From assembly GCA_046297695.1 (NCBI GenBank), contig JBKBHF010000017.1, positions 10,713 to 74,712 on the forward strand: DNA of 64,000 nucleotides. Reading direction: 5' to 3'. Numbering within the stretch: position 1 is the first letter of the stretch; every line of letters begins with the position of its first letter. The stretch comes from Permianibacter sp046297695. Lineage in GTDB: Bacteria > Pseudomonadota > Gammaproteobacteria > Enterobacterales > Permianibacteraceae. Positions 9,301 to 16,246 of the stretch are shown one piece after another. A program made the translations under genes and the position numbers. Below the pieces are notes generated by a model, which saw only the letters and a list, made by a program, of their open reading frames with translations, was not told the DNA's origin and ran no database searches.

Positions 9301-9371
9301 AGCAGCATGAAGTAGAGCACCAGCGTCTGATGCTTGAGCGCCCACTCGCTTAGATTCGGCCCGCGCATCAT
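6318..9371 (-). CDS. RND efflux pump inner-membrane permease (TriC-like)
   Basis: Proton-driven trimeric exporter that expels hydrophobic compounds through a periplasmic adaptor and an outer-membrane channel. The 1017 residues show the duplicated RND layout: TM1 near residues 13–30, a large periplasmic loop, TM2–6 (about 340–480), then a second loop and TM8–12. The proton-relay aspartate pair is in GLLVDDAII. The segments VFWPGATAREME and FFNDEFGDTFGNIYAL resemble the Pseudomonas TriC branch. It overlaps the adaptor stop by four bases (ATGA), indicating translational coupling. No outer-membrane factor gene is nearby, so a shared TolC-type channel is likely. The substrate cannot be predicted. 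Confidence 0.93.
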   Translation of the reverse strand: MMRGPNLSEWALKHQTLVLYFMLLIAAAGVMSYFKLGRAEDPSFTFRVMVVNVFWPGATAREMEQQVTDRIEKKLQETPGLDHVNSFSKPGEAYIFVFLRDNVDPSTISNSWYQVRKKLSDIRHTLPSDVIGPFFNDEFGDTFGNIYALTADGFSQAELRAYAEKARQELLRVPDVAKVELLGVQPEKVYIELSDSKLATLGLDPGLIITTLQSQNVMTSAGDVVTDSNRVYLRVTGNFETVEHIREIGIQANSRIFRLGDIARIYRGYADPPGVRMRFKGQDAIGLSVSMQPGGDILELGRRLDETWARVQAGLPIGIDVHRVSDQPAVVKSSVNEFMRTLFEAVAIVLIVSFFSLGMRTGLVVALSIPLVLAAVFLCMRLFGIDLQKISLGALIIALGLLVDDAIIAVEMMKLKLEQGWDRVRAATFAYTSTAFPMLTGTLITAAGFLPVGLAESAAGEYTFGIFAVVGLALIISWFVAVIFTPYIGYKLLPENLADGHHGHDVYDSPFYQRFRALVDWCVQHRRLVIAATVVAFVLSVLGFRFVQQQFFPDSTRPELIVDLWSPEGSSHLATEAQASKLEALLKDDPRIENYVAYLGGGSPRFVLVLDQQMPNTNLVQFVILAKSLNDRESLLADLRRRFDEDFPGVRARASRLPNGPPVGYPVQFRVMGYDPAQVRAYATEVAAVMRANPNTVDVNFDWFEKTKAVRLEVDQDKARSLGISTQALSNNLRTLLTGLPITQYRENDQLIDIVARTTDVERGDLSRLKDINVHVGGGRFVPLSQVARIKYEAEDGLIWRRDRLTTITVRSDIPDHVQAPDVTKQIDPLLQPIRDKMPPGYRIEIGGSLGESAKSQASIKAQVPLMIAVIVTLLMLQLQSFARTTLTLLTAPLGLIGVTTFLLIFNQPFGFVAMLGVIALAGMIMRNSVILVDQIEQDIGSGIAPWEAIVGSAVRRFRPIMLTALAAILAMIPLARSVFWGPMAVAIMGGLLVATALTLLVLPAMYAAWFKIERPR

Positions 9372-10453
9372 TCACCCTCGATCAGCTTGACGAGCTGATC
9401 CGGCACCAAGCGGTTGACGCCGGCCGTAACCACGCGCTCACCATCGGTCAAGCCGCTGAGGACAATCACGTCGTTTTCGACAAAATCGCCCAGCGTGATG
9501 TCGCGCAGCGCCACCTTGCCATTGCCATCGACAATCCAGACTTTCGGCTGGGTATCGGCTTGATAGATCGCGGTCAACGGCAACCGGAACGCCGGCACGC
9601 CGACACCGGTCAGGGTTACGGTCGCGGTCATGCCGAGTTTCAGATCGGTATCGACATCGAGCACCGTGATGCGGGTGTTGTAGGTGCGGGTCACCGGATC
9701 GGTATCCGGGGCAATTTCGCGCACTTTGCCACGGTATGTCTTGTCCGGTTTGGCCCACAAGCGCACGGCGATGTCGGTGGCACGACGCAGTTCATCAACG
9801 CGCGACTCCGGCACTGCGATCTGCACTTCACGCTCGCCGCTGCGCGCCAAGGTCAGCACCGGTTGACCGGCCGCCACCACCTGACCAATTTCGGCTTGCA
9901 GCGCGGTCACGACACCATTGGCATCGGCAACGAGCGTGGTATAAGCCGCCTGATTGTCGCCGACGCGAGCTTGTGCCACCGCTTGCTGGTATTGCGACTG
10001 CGCCACTTCGTAATTGGTCTGCACACTTTTGAAATCGAACTCGCTGACCAGGTTTTTTTCCCGCAGCGCCTTGTAGCGTTCGTAGTCGGCCTTGGCGCGT
10101 GTCAGCTGTGCTTGTGCAGCAACTCTGCCGGCTTCCGTCGCCGCGGCCTGCAATTGCAGGTCGGCTTCGTCGAGCCGGGCCAGTATCTGGCCCTTCTTCA
10201 CCACCGTGCCGACCTCGACCCGGCGCTCGGCCAGTTTGCCGGCCACCCGGAACGCCAGCGGCGTTTCGTAGCGGGCACGGACTTCACCGGAGTAGGTCGC
10301 GCTCGGCGCCAGCGATTCGGCCTTGACGATGATCGAGCGCACGGGCCGCGGCGGGGCTTGCTTGGGTTCCGGCGCGCCACAGGCGGCAAGGATCAGAACC
10401 AGGACCAGCGGTGCCGGCAGCAGGTAACGGAAACAGGAACGGGGCGTAGGCAT
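9368..10453 (-). CDS. RND efflux periplasmic adaptor lipoprotein
   Basis: Membrane-fusion protein linking the RND permease to an outer-membrane channel. With the ATG at 10453 it has 361 residues and begins with a lipoprotein signal: a hydrophobic stretch and the lipobox LAAC with Cys-25. The lipoyl half-motifs, alpha-helical hairpin (about 90–160) and beta-barrel domain follow (KAESLAPSATYSGEVRARYE; LKLGMTATVTL). The chosen start has GAGGG five bases upstream; an in-frame TTG 14 codons earlier would bury the signal peptide. First gene of a two-gene operon. Confidence 0.93.
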   Translation of the reverse strand: MPTPRSCFRYLLPAPLVLVLILAACGAPEPKQAPPRPVRSIIVKAESLAPSATYSGEVRARYETPLAFRVAGKLAERRVEVGTVVKKGQILARLDEADLQLQAAATEAGRVAAQAQLTRAKADYERYKALREKNLVSEFDFKSVQTNYEVAQSQYQQAVAQARVGDNQAAYTTLVADANGVVTALQAEIGQVVAAGQPVLTLARSGEREVQIAVPESRVDELRRATDIAVRLWAKPDKTYRGKVREIAPDTDPVTRTYNTRITVLDVDTDLKLGMTATVTLTGVGVPAFRLPLTAIYQADTQPKVWIVDGNGKVALRDITLGDFVENDVIVLSGLTDGERVVTAGVNRLVPDQLVKLIEGE

Positions 10454-10527
10454 GAATCCCTCGCATGGCAGCGGTCTGGAGACAGGAAACGGCAACGGCC
10501 GAAGGAACGGGCCGACAACTGCTCGCC

Positions 10528-10558
10528 ATTTTACTCATAACTGACCCAAGGTCAGCAA
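10528..10558 (-). promoter_or_regulatory. Possible promoter/operator of the RND operon
   Basis: On the minus strand TAAAAT (10528–10533) could be a -10, with TTGCTG (10553–10558) 19 bases upstream as a weak -35. A short inverted repeat, CTGACC–CAA–GGTCAG (10541–10555), lies between and overlaps the -35. Such palindromes are common repressor sites in efflux operons, but no regulator gene is adjacent and the match is weak. Confidence 0.3.
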
Positions 10559-10751
10559 TCTTGGCGCGGTATTTTGCCCAGCGTTTTGGATGACAGTGTA
10601 GAAGGCGCGTCGGCGAGCGAGCGCCGCACCGGCCGGGTCGACCGGATTCGGACCCGGCGGCTCGGTAGGCGGCTCGGCAGCCATCCGCTACACTGCCGAC
10701 ATTGCACGGTCGCGCTGACATAGACCGATCCGTTACCCATTCCCGTTTTCC

Positions 10752-11687
10752 TTGTTGACGCACAGGCCCGCCTTGAACGACCGATCCGCCTCGTCCCCGC
10801 CCATTTCCGCCCACCAGCGCTTTCCGGTGATTGGCATCATCGGCAAGCCGCACCACGCCGGCGCTGCCGACACCATGCTTGGCCTGCGCGAGTTTCTGCT
10901 CGAACGCGGCCATCAAGTCGTGCTGGAAGAAGTGTGCGGCCGCTCGCTCGATCTGCCGCCGCGACAACTGGTGCCAATCAACAACCTCGGCAATGTCTGT
11001 CAGCTGGTCATCGTGATCGGCGGCGACGGCTCAATGCTGCATGCCGCCCGCACGCTGGCCAATTTCGATATTCCGGTGCTCGGCATCAACCGCGGCCATC
11101 TCGGTTTTCTGACCGATATCCGACCAACCGAATACCGACAGAAAGTCGCCGAGGTGCTCGACGGCAAATACTTTGTCGAGAAGCGCTTTCTGCTCAGCGC
11201 CCGGGTGCTGCGCCACGACGATCCGGTTGCTGCGAGCGAAGCGCTCAACGACATCGTGCTCTATCCGGGTGAGATCTCCCGGATGATCGAGTTCGAGGTC
11301 TATGTGAATGATCAGTTCGTTTACAGCCAACGCTCGGATGGCTTGATCGTTGCCACACCGACCGGTTCGACTGCCTACTCACTGTCCGCCGGCGGCCCGA
11401 TCATGCACCCGTCACTGAACGCCGTTGCGCTGGTGCCGATGTTCGCCCACACCCTGACCGCACGCCCGATTGTGCTAGACGGTGATTCGAAAATCGAGAT
11501 CGTGATCGGCGCCAATAACCGGACCTATCCGCAGTTGTCTTGCGATGGTCAAGTCCACATCAAAGTCGCGCCGGGCGATTCGATTTTGATCAGCAAGAAG
11601 AAAGAAACGCTGTGGCTCGTCCATCCTGAGGATCATGATTATTATCAGGTGCTGAGGACGAAGTTGAATTGGGGATCGAAGCTGTAA
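10752..11687 (+). CDS. nadK: NAD kinase
   Basis: Phosphorylates NAD to NADP, the only route to NADP in the cell. The protein has the catalytic GGDGSML segment (residues 90–96 from the first start) and the conserved LGINRGHLGFL and GSTAYSLSAGGPI motifs; length is close to the family's usual 290–300. The start is uncertain: no in-frame ATG precedes the conserved domain, only TTG at 10752, TTG at 10773 and GTG at 10827, none with a strong Shine-Dalgarno. It reads away from the RND operon and runs into a small gene 12 bases downstream. Confidence 0.95.
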   Translation: MLTHRPALNDRSASSPPISAHQRFPVIGIIGKPHHAGAADTMLGLREFLLERGHQVVLEEVCGRSLDLPPRQLVPINNLGNVCQLVIVIGGDGSMLHAARTLANFDIPVLGINRGHLGFLTDIRPTEYRQKVAEVLDGKYFVEKRFLLSARVLRHDDPVAASEALNDIVLYPGEISRMIEFEVYVNDQFVYSQRSDGLIVATPTGSTAYSLSAGGPIMHPSLNAVALVPMFAHTLTARPIVLDGDSKIEIVIGANNRTYPQLSCDGQVHIKVAPGDSILISKKKETLWLVHPEDHDYYQVLRTKLNWGSKL

Positions 11688-11699
11688 TCGGTTCCCTCT

Positions 11700-11963
11700 A
11701 TGAGCAAAGAGCTAGACGAACTGCAGGAAATTGCTCGGATCGCCACCAGGAAAGCTCTTGAGGCGTACGAGCCTATACCCGCAGAGTGGGTATCGAATCT
11801 CGCGTTGGGTACCTTCTTTGAGGGTGAAGATCGAATATTTGAGCTTTACATCTCTAAAGAAAACCCAAGAGACACCATTGTTATCAGCTCAGCAAGGATC
11901 AACCGAAACAGTCGTGAGATTCAGGTAACAATCTCAAACCTTCCCAAGAAGGGCTCACAGTGA
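11700..11963 (+). CDS. Small soluble protein of unknown function
   Basis: An 87-residue protein with no family I can name. It has an N-terminal acidic helix (SKELDELQEIARIATRKAL) followed by predicted strands (DRIFELYISKENPRD, TIVISSARINRN, REIQVTISN), an alpha/beta layout seen in some immunity and adaptor proteins. It starts 12 bases after nadK on the same strand, so it is probably cotranscribed. Its base composition is more AT-rich than nadK, hinting at a later arrival. Beyond its stop there is no further gene until rplI on the opposite strand. Confidence 0.65.
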   Translation: MSKELDELQEIARIATRKALEAYEPIPAEWVSNLALGTFFEGEDRIFELYISKENPRDTIVISSARINRNSREIQVTISNLPKKGSQ

Positions 11964-12086
11964 TCTGTGTTTTAACAATAAGCGCCGCTGTCGCTCATTC
12001 CCCCTCTTGATGCTCTGAGGATGACCCTTTCTGGCATCAATTGGCTTAATTGTATTTTTCCATGAACTGCCGTGAGCTCTCCACCA

Positions 12087-12761
12087 TTGCCGGGTCTCGC
12101 CCCGGCGGGCGAGGTACTTTTCTTGGCGCAAGAAAAGTACCCAAAAGAACATTGCCTATATTCCTCGCGCCGGGCTTCACAGAGCTCAGCCCGCTCACGC
12201 GGCGCACAGTGCATTGGCACTGTGCTTGTTTCCGCGTTCGCCCTGCGCTACTCCATTCCAGCTGGGGCTTTTCAGACAGCACATCCCTGTGCAGTCTGAA
12301 AAGGCTTCGGCGTCGTGCCTCGCCCCTACGCTGTGCTCCGGGCTGTTGACCCAGCTTCCATTACGTTGCTCGGCTCGTCAGACGGCGGGAAAAGCAAAGG
12401 CACGCTTCGCGCAAAGAAGAAAGACAAAGAAAACCAAAAAAGGCCGAAGCAACCAACTCCTGCTAGAACACGGGCCCCCATTCGCGCCAGCCGGCGATTC
12501 GGCGTTAGCGGCCGGGCGCGCAAGCCTGGATGGCTTGCGCAGTGCTGATAAGGCAGGACGCCGCATCAGCACGTGCCCGTAGCTGCTAATGCCGAAGCGA
12601 CGGGCGGAGTCTCCGAAGCAACTGTACGATTCTGGCGCGTGGGGCGTGTTTCTTTGCCTTCTTTCTTTGCACGAGCAAAGAAAGAAGGTCGCCCGCCGGG
12701 GCGACTCCGACAAGAATGTCGGCGGTGGAGCAACGCAGGAGCAGTTGCCGAGACCCGGCAA
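12087..12761. repeat. Hairpin-rich element bounded by inverted repeats, no gene
   Basis: About 675 bases without a credible gene, flanked by matching ends. Left: TTGCCGGGTCTCG (12087–12099) running into TCGCCCCGGCGGGCGA (12097–12112), then an 11-bp stem hairpin (12114–12140). Right, inverted: a 14-bp stem hairpin (12657–12688), TCGCCCGCCGGGGCGA (12689–12704) and CGAGACCCGGCAA (12749–12761), the last two separated by a 44-base insert. Both outer repeats match exactly. Inside are further strong stems at 12204–12225, 12268–12303, 12518–12540 and 12542–12572. Several open frames cross it, but their Ser/Arg-rich composition and stem-loop origin argue against coding. It resembles a non-autonomous mobile or structured-RNA repeat; no target duplication was found. 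Confidence 0.6.
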
Positions 12762-12930
12762 ACAATCCGACTACAAAACTGCTTGAAGTAACAACAAGAT
12801 GGGAGCGGTACCCCCCCCTAACCCGCCCAACCAAACGCAAAGCGTTTGTCGTTCAGTGGGCAAAGCAGTCCACAGGAACTGCTTTGAATTCCCCACTTCC
12901 TTGCCAGGGGGGAACAAAGAATCCGGAAAC
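12762..12930. other. Gene-free flank with degenerate C-rich/G-rich repeat
   Basis: Between the inverted-repeat element and the rplI terminator lies a stretch with no gene. It contains a C-run (12811–12818) like that before the palindrome at 4531, and a partial inverted repeat TTCCCC (12889–12894) with GGGGAA (about 12909–12914) around CTTGCCA. This looks like a decayed copy of the REP-like family. Confidence 0.4.
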
Positions 12931-12958
12931 AAAAACGCCACCCGAAGGTGGCGTTTTT
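12931..12958 (-). terminator. Rho-independent terminator of rpsF–rpsR–rplI
   Basis: AAAAACGCCACC–CGAA–GGTGGCGTTTTT is a perfect symmetric stem with T-runs on both strands. It lies 30 bases past the rplI stop and could also stop transcription coming from the other side. Confidence 0.9.
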
Positions 12959-12988
12959 GTTGAAGCGGGAACGGCGTTCGCGCGTTGC

Positions 12989-13435
12989 TTATTCGGCAAC
13001 GACGGCGATTTTGACGGTACCGGTCACTTCGCTGTGCAGCGCGATCGCGATGTCGTACTCACCAACCATGCGCAGCGCGCCGTTCGGCAGACGCACTTCC
13101 GACTTCTCGATGGCAACGCCGGCTTTGGTGACGGCGTCCGCGATGTCGCGGGTGCCGACCGAGCCGAACAGTTTGCCTTCGTCACCGGCTTTCGACGCAA
13201 TGGTGACGGTCAGGCCGGCCAATTTCTCGGCGCGGGCCTGGGCAGCAGCCAGGATTTCCGCTTGCTTCTTCTCGAGTTCAGCGCGGCGCTGTTCGAAGAA
13301 CTTCTTGTTCGCTTCGGTGGCCGAAACAGCCTTGCCTTGCGGGATCAGGAAGTTGCGGCCATAGCCCGACTTCACCTTGACGGTGTCGCCCAGCTCGCCG
13401 AGGCGGCGGATTTTTTCCAGCAGAATGACTTGCAT
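12989..13435 (-). CDS. rplI: 50S ribosomal protein L9
   Basis: Large-subunit protein binding 23S rRNA at the L1 stalk base. The 148 residues start MQVILLEKIRRLGELGD, followed by KSGYGRNFLIPQGKA, the L9 signature, then the long connecting helix (about 40–75) and the C-terminal domain. It follows rpsR by 18 bases and ends in a strong terminator, completing an rpsF–rpsR–rplI operon. Confidence 0.99.
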   Translation of the reverse strand: MQVILLEKIRRLGELGDTVKVKSGYGRNFLIPQGKAVSATEANKKFFEQRRAELEKKQAEILAAAQARAEKLAGLTVTIASKAGDEGKLFGSVGTRDIADAVTKAGVAIEKSEVRLPNGALRMVGEYDIAIALHSEVTGTVKIAVVAE

Positions 13436-13453
13436 GGGATGTGCTCCTTCGCC

Positions 13454-13681
13454 TTATTCGTGCGCATCGCAGTACGGCAGCAGCGCGAGGTAACGCGCAC
13501 GCTTGATCGCACTGGCCAGCTGACGCTGGTAATTGGCCTTGGTGCCGGTGATGCGGCTCGGGACAATTTTGCCGGTTTCGGTGATGTAGGCTTTCAGGGT
13601 CGCTACATCTTTGTAATCGATCTGCTCAACGCCTTCGGCGGTGAAACGGCAGAACTTCTTACGACGGAAAAAACGTGACAT
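13454..13681 (-). CDS. rpsR: 30S ribosomal protein S18
   Basis: Small-subunit protein that pairs with S6 on the 16S platform. The 75 residues carry the signature GKIVPSRITGTKANYQRQ and the basic start MSRFFRRKKFCRF. Only 18 bases separate it from rpsF; in E. coli this interval holds priB, which is absent here. Confidence 0.99.
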   Translation of the reverse strand: MSRFFRRKKFCRFTAEGVEQIDYKDVATLKAYITETGKIVPSRITGTKANYQRQLASAIKRARYLALLPYCDAHE

Positions 13682-13699
13682 GTGCAGTGCTCCTGTCCG

Positions 13700-14083
13700 T
13701 TAGGCCGCGTCGACGTCGCCGGCAGCTTCGTCGTCAAAACGGCGACGGGCGCCATCTTTTTCGTCTTTGGCTTTCAGCAGCGGCGATTGCTCGGTGACAG
13801 CGGCATCCATCTTCATGATCATGTAGCGGATGACGGCGTCGTTGTAACGGAAGGCGTTGTCCAGCTCGTCAATGACGGCAGCCGGGCATTCGACGTTCAT
13901 CAGAACGTAGTGTGCCTTGTGCAGTTTCTGGATGCTGTAGGCCAGCTGACGACGGCCCCAGTCTTCAAAGCGGTGCACCTTGCCACCAGCGGCGGTAACG
14001 ACGCCTTGGTAGCGCTCGACCATCGCGGGCACTTGCTCGCTCTGATCCGGGTGCACCATGACCACGATTTCATAATGGCGCAT
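13700..14083 (-). CDS. rpsF: 30S ribosomal protein S6
   Basis: Platform protein of the small subunit, partner of S18. With the ATG at 14083 (AAGGA seven bases upstream) it has 127 residues, beginning MRHYEIVVMVHPDQSEQV and containing DWGRRQLAYSIQKLHKAHYV. The C-terminus has the acidic and charged extension usual in gammaproteobacteria (KDEKDGARRRFDDEA). First gene of the rpsF–rpsR–rplI operon. The frame is open far upstream, but that part overlaps non-coding leader and the trkH end. Confidence 0.98.
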   Translation of the reverse strand: MRHYEIVVMVHPDQSEQVPAMVERYQGVVTAAGGKVHRFEDWGRRQLAYSIQKLHKAHYVLMNVECPAAVIDELDNAFRYNDAVIRYMIMKMDAAVTEQSPLLKAKDEKDGARRRFDDEAAGDVDAA

Positions 14084-14158
14084 GGTGAGTCCTTGTGGGT
14101 TTCGCCACGGTCGGCATCCCGACTCTCCCGGTGAGAGCGGACCGCCGCAGCAAGGATG

Positions 14159-14182
14159 CCTTCCACCCGGGCGGGTGGAAGG
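14159..14182 (-). promoter_or_regulatory. Strong hairpin between trkH and rpsF
   Basis: CCTTCCACCC (14159–14168) pairs with GGGTGGAAGG (14173–14182), a 10-bp stem with a 4-base loop, about 75 bases ahead of rpsF. It could end trkH transcription (but lacks a T-run) or be part of a leader used for S6:S18 autoregulation, known from other bacteria. The sequence alone does not decide. Confidence 0.4.
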
Positions 14183-14267
14183 GGCGCGTATTGTACGCGG
14201 CGTGGCCGCTGCAGGCAAACCAGAAACTGCCAGAAGCGACACCACAGGCCCATCTGGAGCTTTCGTA

Positions 14268-15716
14268 TCAGAAACGGCGCCAGAAGATCGGGGTGAACAG
14301 CACGAAGAACGTGAAGATCTCCAGCCGGCCGAGCAGCATCGCAAAGGACAACAGCCACTTGCCAGCCGTTGAGACTCCGGCAAAGGTACTGCCGACCTCG
14401 GCCAGGCCGACGCCCATATTGTTCAGACTGGCCGCAGCGGCGCCGAAAGCCCCGACCGGGCTCAAGCCGGTGCCGACCAGCAGCAGCGTCAGCATGGCAG
14501 CGGTCAGAATCCACAGCGCGAAGAAGCCCCAGACCGAATCGGCGACCCCTTCCGGCACGATACGGCCGTTGTATTTGACGTGGGCGACGATGCCGGGTTG
14601 GACGAGGCGCTTGGCTTCGCGACTGGCCTGCTTGAACAGCAGGAACACCCGCAGGATTTTGATGCCGCCAGCGGTCGAACCGGAGCAACCGCCGAAATAG
14701 CTGCAGGCAATCACGAACAGCGGCACGAACATCGGCCAGACCGACATGTCGGCGATGGTGTAGCCGGAGCTGGTGATGATGCTGATGACATGAAACAAGG
14801 CCACTTTGACGGTTTGCCAGAGAGACGGATAGGTGCTGTTTGCAATCAACACCGCGCAGGCCACGATGGCGACGAATAGCACGATGCCGAGAAAAGTCCG
14901 GGTTTCCTGATCGCGGCCGTAGATCGCCACATCCTTGCGATGCCAGACGGCAAAATGCAGGCCCATGTTCACTGCGCCGGCCAGCATCGCCACCATCGCG
15001 ATCAGATGAATGGCGTCGCTGTCGTAATAGCCGAGGCTGGCATCGTAATTGCCGAAACCGCCGGTCGCGACCGCCGAAATCGCGTGGCAGATGGCATCGA
15101 ACACGGTCATGCCGGCCAGCCAGAACGCAAACGCCGTCGCGCCGATCAGGCAGACATAGACCAGCCAGAGCAGGCGCGCCGTTTGGGCGATGCGCGGCGC
15201 CAGCTTGTCTTCCTTGTTGACCCCGGTGGCTTCCGATTTGAACAAGCGAGCACCGCCGACGTTGAACATCGGCAGAATGGCCACGGCCAAGATGATGACG
15301 CCCATGCCGCCAAAGAAATGCAGCTGCATGCGATACCACAGTATCGATTTGGCCATGCCATCAAGCCCGGACAGCACCGTCGCACCGGTCGTGGTCAGTC
15401 CGGATACAGCTTCAAACGACGCATCGGTAAAACTGAGCCCGAGACCCCAGACGAACGGTAGCGATCCGATCAAGGAAAAGCCGAGCCAGATCAGCACGAC
15501 AATGACGATGCCATCGCGGGTTTTCGGCTCGCGCTGATGCGGGGTATTGCGGAACAGTAGAAAGCCGATGGCCAGGGTCAGCAACATCAGGGCAAAGAAC
15601 ACGGTCCATTTGCCGTCGGCGTAGATCAGGGACACCGCCAGCGGCGGCAACATCGAGGAGCCGAAGATCATCAGCATCGCGCCAATCAGACGCCGGATAA
15701 TCAGAAACTGGATCAT
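14268..15716 (-). CDS. trkH: Trk potassium uptake protein TrkH
   Basis: Inner-membrane subunit of the Trk potassium uptake system, working with the cytoplasmic NAD-binding regulator TrkA (not in this window). The 482 residues have about ten membrane helices and four pore repeats with selectivity-filter glycines, for example SGLTTTGATV, ATGGFGNYD and TSSGYTIADM, as well as FGGCSGSTAGGIK. Length is typical. It overlaps the greB stop by four bases (ATGA), so the two are translationally coupled. Confidence 0.97.
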   Translation of the reverse strand: MIQFLIIRRLIGAMLMIFGSSMLPPLAVSLIYADGKWTVFFALMLLTLAIGFLLFRNTPHQREPKTRDGIVIVVLIWLGFSLIGSLPFVWGLGLSFTDASFEAVSGLTTTGATVLSGLDGMAKSILWYRMQLHFFGGMGVIILAVAILPMFNVGGARLFKSEATGVNKEDKLAPRIAQTARLLWLVYVCLIGATAFAFWLAGMTVFDAICHAISAVATGGFGNYDASLGYYDSDAIHLIAMVAMLAGAVNMGLHFAVWHRKDVAIYGRDQETRTFLGIVLFVAIVACAVLIANSTYPSLWQTVKVALFHVISIITSSGYTIADMSVWPMFVPLFVIACSYFGGCSGSTAGGIKILRVFLLFKQASREAKRLVQPGIVAHVKYNGRIVPEGVADSVWGFFALWILTAAMLTLLLVGTGLSPVGAFGAAAASLNNMGVGLAEVGSTFAGVSTAGKWLLSFAMLLGRLEIFTFFVLFTPIFWRRF

Positions 15717-16234
15717 TTCGCTTGCAACTCCGGCGCCGCTCCATAGGCGATGGCCACGATGATGTAAACCGTCTCGCCCGCAGGGGTACGGACACTGACT
15801 TCATCGTCGAGTGATTTCTTGATCAAGGCACGGGCAAGCGGTGAGTCGATGCTGATCCAGCCGCGTTCGGTGTCGATTTCATCCGGCCCGACTATCCGGT
15901 AGCAGTGCTGTGCGCCGGCCTCGTCTTCCAGGGTCACCCAGGCGCCGAAGAAGACGCGGTCGCGCTCGGCCGGCAGCTGATCGACCACTTTCAGTTCCTG
16001 CAGGCGCTTTTCCAGAAAACGGATGCGGCGGTCGATTTCCCGCAGCATTTTCTTGCCGTAAATGTATTCGGCGTTCTCCGAGCGGTCACCGAGTGCGGCT
16101 GCCGCCGATACTGCGGCGGTCACCTCCGGCCGCTTGACGCTGAGCAGATGCAGCAACTCCGCGCGCAGCGTTTCGGCCCCTTCACGGGTGATATAAGGCG
16201 AGCGATATTCGCGCGGCGGCACCACCGTCTTCAT
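15713..16234 (-). CDS. greB: Transcription elongation factor GreB
   Basis: Rescues backtracked RNA polymerase by stimulating cleavage of the transcript 3' end through the secondary channel. The 173 residues show the GreA/B coiled coil with the acidic tip (ALGDRSENAEYIYGKK, about 48–63) and the C-terminal FKBP-like domain. The sequence around YIYGKKMLREIDRRIRFL fits GreB better than GreA. It is coupled to trkH downstream and follows a sensor-like gene by 12 bases. Confidence 0.95.
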   Translation of the reverse strand: MKTVVPPREYRSPYITREGAETLRAELLHLLSVKRPEVTAAVSAAAALGDRSENAEYIYGKKMLREIDRRIRFLEKRLQELKVVDQLPAERDRVFFGAWVTLEDEAGAQHCYRIVGPDEIDTERGWISIDSPLARALIKKSLDDEVSVRTPAGETVYIIVAIAYGAAPELQAK

Positions 16235-16246
16235 CCAAGCAACCTC

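Noticed and set aside
12204..12303. Hairpins at 12204–12225 and 12268–12303 as transcription terminators
   Set aside because: They lack T-runs on either strand and are part of the inverted-repeat element, not at gene ends.
12378..12761. Open frames inside the hairpin element (for example 127 codons on the minus strand)
   Set aside because: They run through perfect palindromes, have no Shine-Dalgarno and no family resemblance. The stems explain the sequence better.
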